From Escherichia marmotae (GTDB lineage Bacteria; Pseudomonadota; Gammaproteobacteria; Enterobacterales; Enterobacteriaceae): DNA of 64,000 nt. Below, piece after piece: positions 1 to 9,441 of the stretch (positions are counted from its first letter, which is position 1; every line of letters starts with the position of its first letter). The position numbers and the translations under genes were made by a program. A model generated the notes under the pieces. It worked only from the letters and a program-made list of their open reading frames with translations. It was not told the DNA's origin and did not search any database. The DNA lies in assembly GCF_002900365.1 (NCBI RefSeq), contig NZ_CP025979.1, forward strand, positions 930,001 through 994,000, written 5' to 3'.

Positions 1-456
1 ATCTCCATGACTCAGGTACGCAACGGTAGTTTTATCCGCCAGGCCATTGAGTGCGCCGTAGTCCGCAGAGCGGCGACCATGATTACCGATAGCCAGTGCT
101 ACCTGCTTGAGCAAAATCTCCACCAGCAACGTATAGCCATTGAACGCAAACAACTGGATGATTTTTTTGAACTTGATGATAACTTCCACCAAATCCTGAC
201 GCAGATTGCCGACTGTCAGCTCGCGTGGGACACCATTGAAAACCTGAAAGCGACCATTGACCGGGTACGCTATATGAGTTTTGACCACGTCTCGCCACCA
301 GATATGTTGCTGCGCCAACACATGGATATTTTTACTGCGCTACAAAAGCATGATGTCACTGCGGTAGAAAAAGCAATGACACTGCATTTGCAGGAAATAA
401 GTGAATCCGTGCAGCAAATCCGCCAGGAAAACAGCGACTGGTTTAGCGAAGAGTAA
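1..456 (+). CDS. rspR: RspR (YdfH), GntR/FadR-family repressor, C-terminal part
   Basis: The reading frame is open from base 1 and ends at TAA 454-456, giving 151 residues of a protein that is 228 residues in K-12. The N-terminal winged-helix domain therefore lies outside the window. What remains is the all-helical FCD ligand-binding domain: the stretch with DDNFHQ and later HLQEISESV supplies the Asp/His residues typical of metal-binding FCD domains. The ATG at 7 is internal, not a start. RspR is known in K-12 as a repressor of rspAB (sugar-acid dehydratase/dehydrogenase). ydfZ follows on the same strand after 174 bases. The identity is firm from sequence and neighbours; the ligand cannot be read from the sequence. 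Confidence 0.93.
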   Translation: MSMTQVRNGSFIRQAIECAVVRRAATMITDSQCYLLEQNLHQQRIAIERKQLDDFFELDDNFHQILTQIADCQLAWDTIENLKATIDRVRYMSFDHVSPPDMLLRQHMDIFTALQKHDVTAVEKAMTLHLQEISESVQQIRQENSDWFSEE

Positions 457-535
457 TTCATGTCCTCTCATCCCACCCGGGATGAGACTCCATTCCCTTC
501 TTCTGGTTCATGCAAGCATCAAAAAAGATGTGAAC

Positions 536-581
536 TTGATCATAAACAAAAAAATATTCACTCGACAGGAGTATTTATATT
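536..581 (+). promoter_or_regulatory. Putative FNR-type box and -10 of ydfZ
   Basis: TTGAT-cata-AACAA at 536-549 differs by one base from the FNR consensus TTGATnnnnATCAA. An AT-rich -10 candidate (TATATT, 576-581) follows about 30 bases later, close to a class II activator geometry. ydfZ is recalled as an anaerobically FNR-activated gene in K-12, which fits, but the exact start site is inferred. Confidence 0.5.
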
Positions 582-630
582 GCGCCCGTTACGTGGGCTT
601 CGACTGTAAATCAGAAAGGAGAAAACACCT

Positions 631-834
631 ATGACGACCTACGATCGTAACCGTAACGCAATCACCACTGGCAGCCGTGTTATGGTTAGCGGCACCGGTC
701 ACACTGGCAAGATCCTGTCGATTGATACTGAAGGTCTGACCGCAGAGCAAATCCGCCGCGGAAAAACCGTGGTTGTTGAAGGTTGTGATGAAAAACTCGC
801 GCCTCTGGACCTGATTCGTCTCGGCATGAACTAA
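631..834 (+). CDS. ydfZ: YdfZ, small selenium-associated protein
   Basis: A 67-residue cytoplasmic protein identical in length to K-12 YdfZ. It has a small SH3-like fold signature: a hydrophobic/glycine pattern GSRVMVSGTGHTGKI near residues 15-29 and a basic RRGKTV turn. The start ATG is preceded by AGAAAGGAGAAAAC, a strong ribosome binding site. In K-12 the protein was reported to carry covalently or tightly bound selenium; its biochemical role is not settled. It has its own promoter with an FNR-like box and ends in a strong hairpin terminator that overlaps the stop codon of the convergent ydfI. Confidence 0.93.
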   Translation: MTTYDRNRNAITTGSRVMVSGTGHTGKILSIDTEGLTAEQIRRGKTVVVEGCDEKLAPLDLIRLGMN

Positions 835-841
835 GCGTGTG

Positions 842-871
842 AATGCCGCCGATGGCGGCATTGCTGTTTTT
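842..871 (+). terminator. Rho-independent terminator of ydfZ
   Basis: The perfect stem AATGCCGCC (842-850) / GGCGGCATT (854-862) with a GAT loop is followed by GCTGTTTTT. It overlaps the last codons of the convergent ydfI by two bases. Confidence 0.9.
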
Positions 872-2330
872 ACGCCACGGTATATTTTGCCACGGTTGCT
901 TTCGCGCCTTCAGTCAATAAAGACAAATACGCCTCTGTTACTTTATCTGTGAATAAAGCATTGTTCGGCAAATCGTTACCAAAGATCGCCTCAATCGCTA
1001 TCAATGCCCGCACGCGTTCTTTCCCTTCCTCACTATTTTGTACGGTCTGCTGGATCACAGACAATAACGGGTCGCTGATCTCAATTGGATTACCCAGCTC
1101 ATCTACACCGCCGACATAACGCATCCAACCCGCGACACCAAGTGCCAGGAGATTAAATGAACTGCCATGCGCCAAATGCCAGCGCACAGAATCCAGCATA
1201 CGTTGTGGCAGTTTCTGACTACCATCCATCGCAATCTGCCAGGTCCGATGGCGTAAAGCAGGGTTACTGTAGCGCTCAATCAATCGGTTAGCATAATCTT
1301 GCAGATCCACCCCCTGCACTTTCAGCGTCGGTGCCTGTTCCTGCAACATTAATGTAAGCGCTGCACGGCGATAATTATCATCTTCCATACAATCATTAAT
1401 ATGCTGATAACCCGCCAGATATCCCAGATAAGCCAGGAAGGAATGGCTGCCGTTGAGCATACGCAGTTTCATCTCTTCATATGGCAGTACATCACTAACC
1501 AGTTCGGCTCCCGCTTTTTCCCATTCCGGGCGTCCGGCAACAAAGTTATCTTCAATCACCCACTGGCGGAAAGGTTCACAGGCAACACCTGCCGGATCAC
1601 GCACACCGGCGAGTTGTTCGATTTTATCCAGTGTTTCTGCCGTGACCGCGGGTACAATGCGATCCACCATTGTCGATGGGAAAGTCACGTTTTCTACAAT
1701 CCATTGCGCCAGTTTTTCGTCGACAGCACGCGCATAAGAAGTGACAACGTCATGCATGACATGACCATTCTCAGGCATGTTATCGCACGACATCACCGTA
1801 AATGCCTGTAACCCTGCCGCTTTACGTCGTGCCAACGCCTCGACGATAACCCCTGGTGCCGTTTTGGGCTGGTGAGGATTGTTCAGATCAGCGACGATCA
1901 TTGGGTGATCCAACATTAACTGGCCGCTCGCCGGTGAGTGGAAATAACCTTTCTCCGTAATTGTCAGGGAGACAATAGAAATTTGCGGTTCACACATGGC
2001 AGCCAGTACCGCTTCCAAACCGTCGATTTGCACATGCAGCGCTTTTTTCACTACGCCAATGACACGAGCAGTCCAGGCATCTGCGGACATCTCCGCAACG
2101 GTATAGAGATTATCTTGCTGCTTTAGATCGACGATTTGCTGTTCCCCGCCGATTAAGTTGACCTCATAATATCCCCAGTCACTGAAATGTTCAGCGGCAA
2201 GAATATCGGCATACACGCCTTGATGCGCGCGATGAAATGCGCCAAAACCTAAATGAACAATTCGAGGTATCAAATTATTACGCTCATAGACAGGAAGCGT
2301 AGCCTTCGCTGATAACAAATTATTTCCCAT
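870..2330 (-). CDS. ydfI: YdfI, mannitol dehydrogenase-family oxidoreductase
   Basis: 486 residues, the same length as K-12 YdfI. The N-terminal half carries a Rossmann-type segment (IVHLGFGAFHRAHQGVYAD near residues 24-42) and the C-terminal half the helical domain of polyol-specific long-chain dehydrogenases, with the KLRMLNGSHSFLAY signature near residue 290 that holds the catalytic Lys/Asn/His. The family includes UxaB, UxuB and MtlD and acts on hexonates or polyols with NAD. The exact substrate is not visible in the sequence; proximity to the rsp genes suggests a hexonate such as D-mannonate or D-altronate. It lies downstream of ydfJ on the same strand, but a terminator lies between them. 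Confidence 0.9.
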   Translation of the reverse strand: MGNNLLSAKATLPVYERNNLIPRIVHLGFGAFHRAHQGVYADILAAEHFSDWGYYEVNLIGGEQQIVDLKQQDNLYTVAEMSADAWTARVIGVVKKALHVQIDGLEAVLAAMCEPQISIVSLTITEKGYFHSPASGQLMLDHPMIVADLNNPHQPKTAPGVIVEALARRKAAGLQAFTVMSCDNMPENGHVMHDVVTSYARAVDEKLAQWIVENVTFPSTMVDRIVPAVTAETLDKIEQLAGVRDPAGVACEPFRQWVIEDNFVAGRPEWEKAGAELVSDVLPYEEMKLRMLNGSHSFLAYLGYLAGYQHINDCMEDDNYRRAALTLMLQEQAPTLKVQGVDLQDYANRLIERYSNPALRHRTWQIAMDGSQKLPQRMLDSVRWHLAHGSSFNLLALGVAGWMRYVGGVDELGNPIEISDPLLSVIQQTVQNSEEGKERVRALIAIEAIFGNDLPNNALFTDKVTEAYLSLLTEGAKATVAKYTVA

Positions 2331-2384
2331 GACAATTCCTTTAATTTAAATTTGGCAAGATGAGATGAATGGCTTGTTATATGA

Positions 2385-2417
2385 ATAAAAAATCCCTTCT
2401 CCATAAAAGAAGGGATT
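2385..2417 (-). terminator. Terminator between ydfJ and ydfI
   Basis: Inverted repeat AATCCCTTCT (2391-2400) / AGAAGGGATT (2408-2417). On the minus strand the stem is followed by a run of T (the A-run 2386-2392 on the plus strand). This is a canonical terminator for ydfJ transcripts, so ydfI is partly uncoupled from ydfJ. Confidence 0.85.
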
Positions 2418-2423
2418 CAGGAT

Positions 2424-3707
2424 TTACAGACTTCTTGAAGGTTGCGCAGCTCTTACAATACGTGGTTGATCTTCCGCGGCATCTTCCAACGCACTCAGAT
2501 CGCGGTCTTTAACTTCTGGCATTTTCAGCGCGGAAATTAATCCGATAACAGAATAAGCCATAATCATTATTGCAATCGGATACCAGGATTCGGTCATGGT
2601 GCAGAAAATACCTGCCAGAATAGGACCAAAACCTGAAGCAACAAGACCACCTATTTCTTTGGATATTGCCATTCGGGTAAAGCGACTTTTACAGCCGAAC
2701 ATTTCTGCCATAGTAATGTTTTCCAGGGCAAATAATCCCAACACCGCACAGTTGTGAATTACAATCAACGCAACCATGATGGTACTTGGAGCATAGCTTT
2801 TATCTACGATAATAGAAAGCATTGGCCACGCCAGTACAATGGCTGAAGTATTCATAATGATATAGGGAATACGACGGCCAATTTTATCGGATAACCAACC
2901 GAGGAAAGGTATCGTCATAAAACCAATAATGGAACTGATCATTAATGCATCTGTTGGAATTGCTTTATTGAACAGCAGAGTCTGCACTAAATATCCGGCA
3001 AGGAAGGTTTGAATCAAACCTGAGTTTCCTGCCTGTCCAAAACGCAGACCCGTTGCCAGCCAAAAAGACTTACTCTGGAACATACTGCCAGAAGGAACAG
3101 CTTTTGGCGCAGGCTGCTTACTGTCATTAACTTTCTCAAAAACCGGGCTTTCTTTCAGGTTCATGCGCAACCAGATAGCAAAGACCATCACCACAACACT
3201 AGCGAGAAACGGAATACGCCATCCCCATGCCAGCAACTCTTCTTTGCTGAGAATAAAGAACATAAAGGCCCAGATTGCCGTTGCACTCAAAGTACCGCAG
3301 TTCGTTCCCATCGCGACGAATGAGGAGATAATGCCGCGTTTGCCTTTCGGCGCATATTCCGCCAGCATCGTACCAGCTCCGGAAATCTCAGCACCAGCCC
3401 CCAACCCCTGAATAATACGTAGAGTCACCAGCAAGATTGGCGCAAAAACACCAATCTGTGCATAAGTCGGCAACACACCAATTAGGGTAGTACAGATCCC
3501 CATCATAGTGATGGTAATAAAGAGAACTTTTTTACGCCCTATTCTGTCGCCCATTTTGCCGAAAATAAATGCCCCAACAATGCGTGCTACATAACCAGCA
3601 CCGTAGGTTCCCATTGCCAGAATTAACGCCATTGCGGCTGATGATTCCGGAAAAAATATTTCATGAAATACTAACGCTGCACCGAGCGAGTACAACTGAA
3701 AATCCAT
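2424..3707 (-). CDS. ydfJ: YdfJ, MFS metabolite:H+ symporter, N-terminally truncated by prophage
   Basis: 427 residues with about 11 predicted membrane segments. It resembles the metabolite:proton symporters ShiA and YhjE, with the MFS loop motif GKMGDRIGRKK near residues 50-60 and its repeat GWLSDKIGRR in the second half. The protein begins MDFQLYS, whereas family members have about 20-30 more residues ending in a W/YDFFLYG-like motif at this point. The first membrane helix is thus cut exactly where the prophage sequence begins (about 3708), and the ATG is supplied by phage DNA. K-12 has the same disruption by Qin. The transported substrate is unknown; activity is doubtful. Confidence 0.8.
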   Translation of the reverse strand: MDFQLYSLGAALVFHEIFFPESSAAMALILAMGTYGAGYVARIVGAFIFGKMGDRIGRKKVLFITITMMGICTTLIGVLPTYAQIGVFAPILLVTLRIIQGLGAGAEISGAGTMLAEYAPKGKRGIISSFVAMGTNCGTLSATAIWAFMFFILSKEELLAWGWRIPFLASVVVMVFAIWLRMNLKESPVFEKVNDSKQPAPKAVPSGSMFQSKSFWLATGLRFGQAGNSGLIQTFLAGYLVQTLLFNKAIPTDALMISSIIGFMTIPFLGWLSDKIGRRIPYIIMNTSAIVLAWPMLSIIVDKSYAPSTIMVALIVIHNCAVLGLFALENITMAEMFGCKSRFTRMAISKEIGGLVASGFGPILAGIFCTMTESWYPIAIMIMAYSVIGLISALKMPEVKDRDLSALEDAAEDQPRIVRAAQPSRSL

Positions 3708-3715
3708 AATTCACA
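3700..3715. other. Approximate chromosome-prophage boundary in ydfJ
   Basis: Codons homologous to the MFS family stop at about 3705 and the sequence becomes AT-rich phage DNA with no similarity to a transporter. The other boundary is not in the window, so no att core can be defined by comparison. The junction is inferred from the loss of protein homology. Confidence 0.5.
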
Positions 3716-4310
3716 GGTATTTTTTCCCATCCTGTGGTTTCCTTGGCGTTTTCTAGGTTTTTTCAGATAGTTGCATTTTTTAAAAAGCATCCTAAGTTCG
3801 ATCTCAGTGTCTATCTGGGGCCTATTTCTGTCCCATATATGCCCCAAAAAAACTCCCCAACAGATAAGTAGTTTTTTCATGGATTTATGCGTAAAATCAA
3901 GAACGGCTGGAAATCATTCAATACTCACACTATCGAAAAATTTACCAGCCAACCGCAGCACGTTCTTGCATAAGGCGTGTCTGCGGTTTTTCAACTATTC
4001 AGATACATCACTCCCATCACATTCATTCCTCCGCATCAAAGGCATATAGGCTATATCACCTTGATATTTTTCTTTTTCAGATAAAAACTGTTATCTATGT
4101 ATACTTTTAAACCCAATCCGTGTAGAGTCTCTGCATAAGATAGTTTGCAGTTGCCGCTTCAGCTTGCGCCATAAACCGCCTGATTTTTGCTGCCACCTGT
4201 TAGCATTCCTGTATACCTGAAACGACAATGTTTATCTACGAACTTTAAGAACACCCAAGATAAAAATTGTCAACTATATCATATATAACACATTACTAAT
4301 TCGAGGCTAT
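3716..4310. other. Prophage-edge intergenic region, no convincing gene
   Basis: About 600 bases of AT-rich sequence. Only weak ORFs of 69-92 codons occur, without ribosome binding sites or recognisable products. A second AT-rich tract at 4040-4300 precedes the small ORF at 4311. The region probably holds the promoters of the ydfK-type cold-shock genes, but no site was pinned down. Confidence 0.4.
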
Positions 4311-4424
4311 ATGAACAGCATACTGATAATCACATCTCTCCTTATCATATTCAGCATTTTTAGTCATGCCCTAATAAAATTAGGGATTGGCATATCCAAT
4401 AACCCAGACAAAACCGATGTATAA
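4311..4424 (+). CDS. Small membrane protein (37 residues) upstream of ydfK
   Basis: The ATG at 4311 is preceded by TTCGAGGCTAT (ribosome binding site GAGG, 6 bases). The product is a 37-residue peptide starting [19 protein letters not shown]: one hydrophobic helix over residues 3-18, then a polar C-terminus ending NPDKTDV. It precedes ydfK by 68 bases, and similar small proteins accompany the ynaE/ydfK cold-shock genes in the Rac and Qin prophages of K-12 (recalled, symbol not certain). Function unknown. Confidence 0.65.
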
Positions 4425-4492
4425 GTCAACATATCCTGAATCAGACATACAATATCGCAATGAAAATCAATAATATTTTAAGGAATATCTTC

Positions 4493-4726
4493 ATGAAATC
4501 AAAAGACACCCTAAAGTGGTTCCCTGCGCAGCTTCCTGAAGTAAGAATTATCCTAGGGGATGCTGTAGTGGAAGTAGCAAAACAGGGAAGACCTATCAAT
4601 ACCAGAACATTGCTTGATTACATTGAAGGAAACATAAAGAAAAAATCATGGCTGGATAACAAAGAATTATTACAAACAGCGATATCAGTTCTTAAAGACA
4701 ACCAAAATTTAAATGGTAAAATGTAA
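4493..4726 (+). CDS. ydfK: YdfK, cold-shock-induced prophage protein
   Basis: 77 residues from ATG 4493, essentially the K-12 YdfK/YnaE sequence (MKSKDTLKWFPAQLPEV at the N-terminus). The ATG at 4460 would add 11 residues but lacks a ribosome binding site, and 4493 matches the known start. The protein is a small cytoplasmic transcription-factor-like protein found in the Rac and Qin prophages; its mRNA is induced by cold shock. No enzymatic motif is visible. Confidence 0.88.
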   Translation: MKSKDTLKWFPAQLPEVRIILGDAVVEVAKQGRPINTRTLLDYIEGNIKKKSWLDNKELLQTAISVLKDNQNLNGKM

Positions 4727-5042
4727 TATAATAAACTTACTTTTTTATCATTTTTCCACTTTAACAACATTTTGCTCCACTTTTCCACGACCAAACAACT
4801 TGAAATCTGGTTAAAATAACACGCAACACTATTCTTCTTCCTTGAGTCCGCCCGGAACTCGAAAAACAAACCGAGTTAAAGCCATTTTTCACAAAATCGA
4901 TTTTGGGTCTCACCAAAATTACGGGGTTGCATACGCATTCGTTTATTTTCGAACGTGTACATACAAATATGCACAAAAATAATCATAATTATTTTCTGAG
5001 ATGCATTATGATATGAACACCAATTTCGTATAGAGTCTCACT
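4727..5042. other. AT-rich spacer before pinQ
   Basis: A 316-base non-coding stretch. No hix/gix-like 26-bp recombination site could be recognised with confidence here, nor after the invertase gene. The last 40 bases presumably hold the pinQ promoter. Confidence 0.4.
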
Positions 5043-5633
5043 ATGTCTCGAATTTTTGCTTACTGTCGGATATCAACGCTGGATCAGACCACCGAAAATC
5101 AACGCCGGGAAATCGAAAGTGCAGGTTTTAAAATCAAACCTCAGCAAATAATCGAAGAACACATTAGCGGCTCAGCAGCAACCAGTGAGCGTCCTGGTTT
5201 TAACCGGTTGCTTGCTCGCCTGAAATGTGGTGATCAATTGATTGTGACAAAACTGGATCGCCTTGGTTGTAATGCAATGGATATCAGGAAAACAGTGGAA
5301 CAACTGACCGAAACAGGTATCAGAGTGCATTGCTTAGCATTGGGGGGCATTGACCTGACCAGTCCAACAGGAAAAATGATGATGCAAGTAATTTCAGCAG
5401 TCGCTGAATTTGAACGAGACCTTTTACTTGAACGCACTCATTCCGGGATAGTAAGAGCCCGCGGCGCAGGGAAACGTTTTGGTCGACCACCTGTGTTAAA
5501 TGAAGAACAGAAACAGGTGGTATTCGAACGAATTAAGTCAGGTGTAAGTATAAGTGCCATTGCCCGGGAATTCAAAACCTCGCGGCAAACCATTTTAAGA
5601 GCCAAAGCAAAACTTCAGACACCTGACATATAA
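5043..5633 (+). CDS. pinQ: PinQ, serine-recombinase DNA invertase
   Basis: 196 residues, full length for the Gin/Hin/Pin family. The catalytic N-terminal resolvase domain starts [20 protein letters not shown], with the nucleophile Ser11 in the R-I-S-T context, followed by [11 protein letters not shown] and the dimer/E-helix region. The C-terminus has the helix-turn-helix [20 protein letters not shown] (about residues 167-186). Such enzymes invert a phage segment between two 26-bp sites to switch tail-fibre ends, aided by Fis. It lies beside tfaQ-stf in convergent orientation, as in Qin of K-12. Whether an invertible segment still exists is unclear because no pair of crossover sites was found. 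Confidence 0.93.
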
Positions 5634-5730
5634 AAAATAATCTCGGTGTGAGATGCTTTACGTCTTCCAAGCCCCCTTCCTTGCCGTAAATGGAAAGATA
5701 CATCTAATTATAGAATTTATATGTTTTACC

Positions 5731-6306
5731 CTACGGCAGTGCTGGCCATTCAATATCCTGTGCAGTTGACGTATCAACACGGTTCAGCAATACCCGATAC
5801 TTTTTCCATGCTTCCAGCAACGAGATTTCTTCCTCCGTTGCAATTTCCAGATCTGCAGCATCCTGAAGCGGCGCAATATGCTCACTGGCTACCTGCATCA
5901 GGTTGTTTTTTGTTTCTTCCGCCTCCCGGATCCGGAACAGTTTTTCTGCTTCCGTATCCTTCACCCAGGCTGTGCCGTTCCACTTCTGAAACTCCCCTTC
6001 CGGCGATAACCAGGTAACATTTTCCGGTAACGGACCGAGTTCAGAAATAAATAACGCGTCGCCGGAAGCCACGTCATAAACCGTTTTACCCCGATGATCT
6101 TCAACGAGATGCCACGATGACTCATCACTGTTGAAAACAGCCACGAAGCCAGCCGGAATATCTGGCGGTGCAATATCGGTACTGTTTGCTGGCAGACCTG
6201 TATGAGGCGGAATATATGCATCACCTTCACCAATAAATTCATTAGTTCCGGCCAGCAGATTATAAATTTTTATGGTCCGTGGTTGTTCACTCATTCTGAA
6301 TGCCAT
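5731..6306 (-). CDS. tfaQ: TfaQ, tail-fibre assembly chaperone
   Basis: 191 residues, the usual length of lambda Tfa-like proteins. The N-terminus contains [16 protein letters not shown], characteristic of the family; the C-terminal half carries the caudovirales fibre-assembly segment ending [20 protein letters not shown]. The chaperone helps fold the receptor-binding tip of the side tail fibre encoded just upstream. Its ATG overlaps the stop of stf (TAATG at 6306-6308), so the two are translationally coupled. Confidence 0.93.
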
Positions 6307-9300
6307 TATGCAAGCCTCACAATATAGTTAAATGCGATGTTTTTGACGGTGTTTTCCGCGTTACCAGCAGCGTTAACGGTGATGGTGTGTCCATGTGAAC
6401 CAATCGCAACGGAGTGCGTATGAGCACCAATACCGACAGTATGCGCGTGTGCACCTGCAGATGCTGCTGTGCCGGACAGTGAGTGGCTATGATTACCATC
6501 TGTACTGGTATTAGCTAACCACCCCGTAGACATACCTACTGAGCCTTGTACACCCCAGGTATTTTGACCTGAGCTTGTATAACCATATTGATAAGTATCT
6601 TTAAAAACACTGGGGTTAAATCGACGGCCATCTCTATGGCTGTGATTACCAGCTGCATTCGTGCTGCCACTTAAACTATGGGTATGCGCACCAGTGTTAT
6701 TCGTGGATTTAGTGCCGTAATCAAACGACGATGTGGTTTTCGTCCCCAAATCCGTACTGGATGCGCTGGCGCTGTGGGTATGCGATTTAATGCCGTCCTG
6801 TTCCTGAGACAATACGGCCCGACCACTGGCAGGTTTGCCCTTAATCGTCCAGCCACGCATATCAGGGATCACGCCTGACGGATAAGCCGCTGCAAGTTTC
6901 GGGTATGCAGATTTGTCAAAAGTCTGCCCCTGCATCAGGGCATAGCCAGACGGAACGGTATCTGATGGCCACGGGATTGGTGCACCGACTGGATAAAACT
7001 CTGCAGGAGGATGAGCCGAGGTGTAAAGCTGCGCCCACGGCGACCAGTTTGCGTCGGTCGTATCCCGTCGTGAACGAATAAATGCCGGAGCATGAGCACC
7101 GCTTGTACCACTCCAGCCGATGAGTAACTCACCTTCGCCAACGGCTGTCATCCCTTTCAGGTGAATGATATTTCCATACGCTGTTGGATATCCGTTGTTA
7201 TACACCTCGTATAACTCAAGACCTGTTGCCCCCTGCGTATTGTCTGTCAGCGCGGTTACCCGACCTTTTGAAGACAGATTAACTGATGATACTGCTGTTC
7301 CACCTGACGGTAACGCCCCGATCTCTGATGCCGTTAGCTTATTTCTGGAGTTATAGTCCCTTCGCCAGCCAGGTGAATAATCTGTTCCGTGATTAATATA
7401 GGTAAACTGGGCGTTAGTTGTTCCACCACCAGTGGAGGTGGTCGGTGTGGTAATGCGGATCGTCATCGCTGACTTTATCCCCATTACTTCAATGACAGCT
7501 CCGGCGAGATGAATATTACCGCAGTCAGTATCAGTAATGATTTTATTATTGCCATAAGACCAGGAACCCTTGCACATCCAGTAGGGATGGTTAAATGCTC
7601 CCTGAGAATCCAGCCACTCGATAAACTGTGCAGTCGTCCAGTTTCCTGTTATTGTGCTTACTGACCCACCGAAGGCACGGCAGGCACCAATATTTTTCGT
7701 AAAGGTGTCTTTGCCAGGGATATCCGCACCGTTCTGATCTTTCTGCAGACGTTTCTCAGCATTGTCATAGGCTGTTTTTACTGCCTTTGGTGTCGCGGCA
7801 AGCGTTTCAGATGTGCTGTTGGTCGCGCTGCTTAGCTGAACTATCCCTTTCTGTGCTGTCGTTGCATCCTGTGCGGTGTATTTCCCGTTAGCCAGGTCAT
7901 ACGCGGCCTTAACGGCTTTTGGCGTTGCCGCCTGTGACTCGGAAGTGCTGTTGGTCGCACTGCTGAGCTGTACTATCCCCTTTTTCGTCGTGCTCGCATC
8001 CTCAAGCGCCACGGCGGATGCAATATCCTCTGCCCGTTTTGCCGCTGTCTCGGCGCGCGTTGCCGCGGATTCCGCCGTACTTTTGCTCTGTGCTGCCGCC
8101 GTCGCACTGCCAGCTGCCTCTGTCGCCTTCGTGGATGCTGTCGTGGCGCTGCCCTTCGCTGCGGACGCTTGTCTGGTCGCCTCATCTTTTGAAGCAGACG
8201 CCGATGATGCCGATGACGCCGCCGAACTGGCGGACGATGCGGCAGCCGTTTTTGAGGATTCTGCGCTGGTTTCCGACGCTTTCGCGTTCGTCTCGGATGT
8301 CTTCGCTGCGGAAGCAGACCTCGCTGCTGCACTGGCCTGTTCAGTGGCTTCGCCAGCCTTCGTTGTGGCTGTTGAAGCGGACGATGCGGCGCTTTCTGCC
8401 GATTTTCCGGCGGCGGTGGCACTGGCTGAGGCCTGCCCGGCACTTGTTGACGCTGCACTGGCAGACGACGCAGCCGCTGTTTTTGAGCCTGCCGCAGCTG
8501 AGGCACTCTGTCCCGCTGCCGTTTCAGAAGACTTAGCGTTCGTCTCGGACGTTTTTGCCGCCTTCGCAGAATTTGCTGTCGCCGTTGCCGAGGAAGCGGC
8601 ACTACTGGCGCTTGATGATGCGTTCGTTTCTGATGATTTTGCCGCCTCTTTTGAGGCCGCCGCATCCCGGGCTGAGGTGGCAGCTTCTGACGCCTTCGTG
8701 GTCGCGGTGGATGCAGAAGTGGCTGCTGATAGTTGTGATGCTGCGGCATTCGTTTCTGACGTTTTCGCCGCACCGGCACTGGTGGCTGCCGCGCTTTTTG
8801 AGGACTCTGCAGCGGCAGCACTTTTTGATGCTTCAGTAGCCTTTGTTGATGCCGTTCCTGCGCTGGAAGACGCTGACTGAGCCGACGTCGCGGCCTGCCC
8901 GGCTGATGTGCTGGCTGCACGTGCTGAGCCTGCAGCATCAGTCGCATGGGTTGCCGCCTCACGGGCTGATGTGCTGGCATCGCTGGCTGACTTCTTCGCG
9001 GCTGCCGTGTTCTGTGCCACCGCGGACGCGTTACGCGCCACCTCTTCCACCATCAGTTCAAAACGGCGCAGTGCCTCAGGACGGGCATCATCCTCCGTCA
9101 TGGCACCGAGAAAATCATTCAGCGTACCGGGTTGGGAATCTTCATACACGGTGATGGTCCCGGCATGTGACGGCGGGAATCCTTCCACCAACAGAATAAC
9201 GCTGTACTGACCGTACTCAACGTCCATGCTGTAACGCCCGGCTTCATCCGGATTTTCTGAGGCCAGCGTGTTCACCACCACCGTGGTGCTGTTACGTTTT

Positions 9301-9377
9301 GCTTTCAGCTGGATTGTGCAGTTCTGTACCGGTTTTCCTGTGCCGTCTTTCAGTACACCTGAAATCTTTACTGCCAT
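6306..9377 (-). CDS. stfQ: Side tail fibre protein Stf (StfQ/StfR-like)
   Basis: About 1023 residues starting [17 protein letters not shown] 9377 has GGGGTG as ribosome binding site, so I prefer it to the GTG two codons earlier. The N-terminal domain (residues 1-130) attaches the fibre to the tail. Residues about 130-430 are an Ala/Ser/Thr-rich heptad-like repeat ([12 protein letters not shown]) that forms a long trimeric coiled coil. Then come repeats with [16 protein letters not shown]. The C-terminus is a collar-type tip with [20 protein letters not shown] and metal-binding His repeats (THSHS, HAHT). The gene is intact although the virion-forming genes upstream are missing, so it can only serve by recombination with incoming phages. 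GC-rich codon use in the repeat makes long false ORFs on the other strand. Confidence 0.9.
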
Positions 9378-9387
9378 ATTCACCCCA

Positions 9388-9415
9388 CAAAAAAGCCCGC
9401 CTGAACAGGCGGGCT
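9388..9415 (-). terminator. Terminator between lom and stf
   Basis: Stem AGCCCGCC (9394-9401) / GGCGGGCT (9408-9415) with loop TGAACA. On the minus strand it is followed by six T. It separates lom from the tail-fibre genes. Confidence 0.85.
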
Positions 9416-9441
9416 GTCATAACACTGTGTTACCTGGCTAA

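Noticed and set aside
7876..8980. Long ORFs (up to 335 codons) opposite and in other frames over the stf gene
   Set aside because: They mirror the Ala/Ser-rich repeat of stf, have extreme compositions (Ala/Asp or Arg/Pro/Gln) and no ribosome binding sites.
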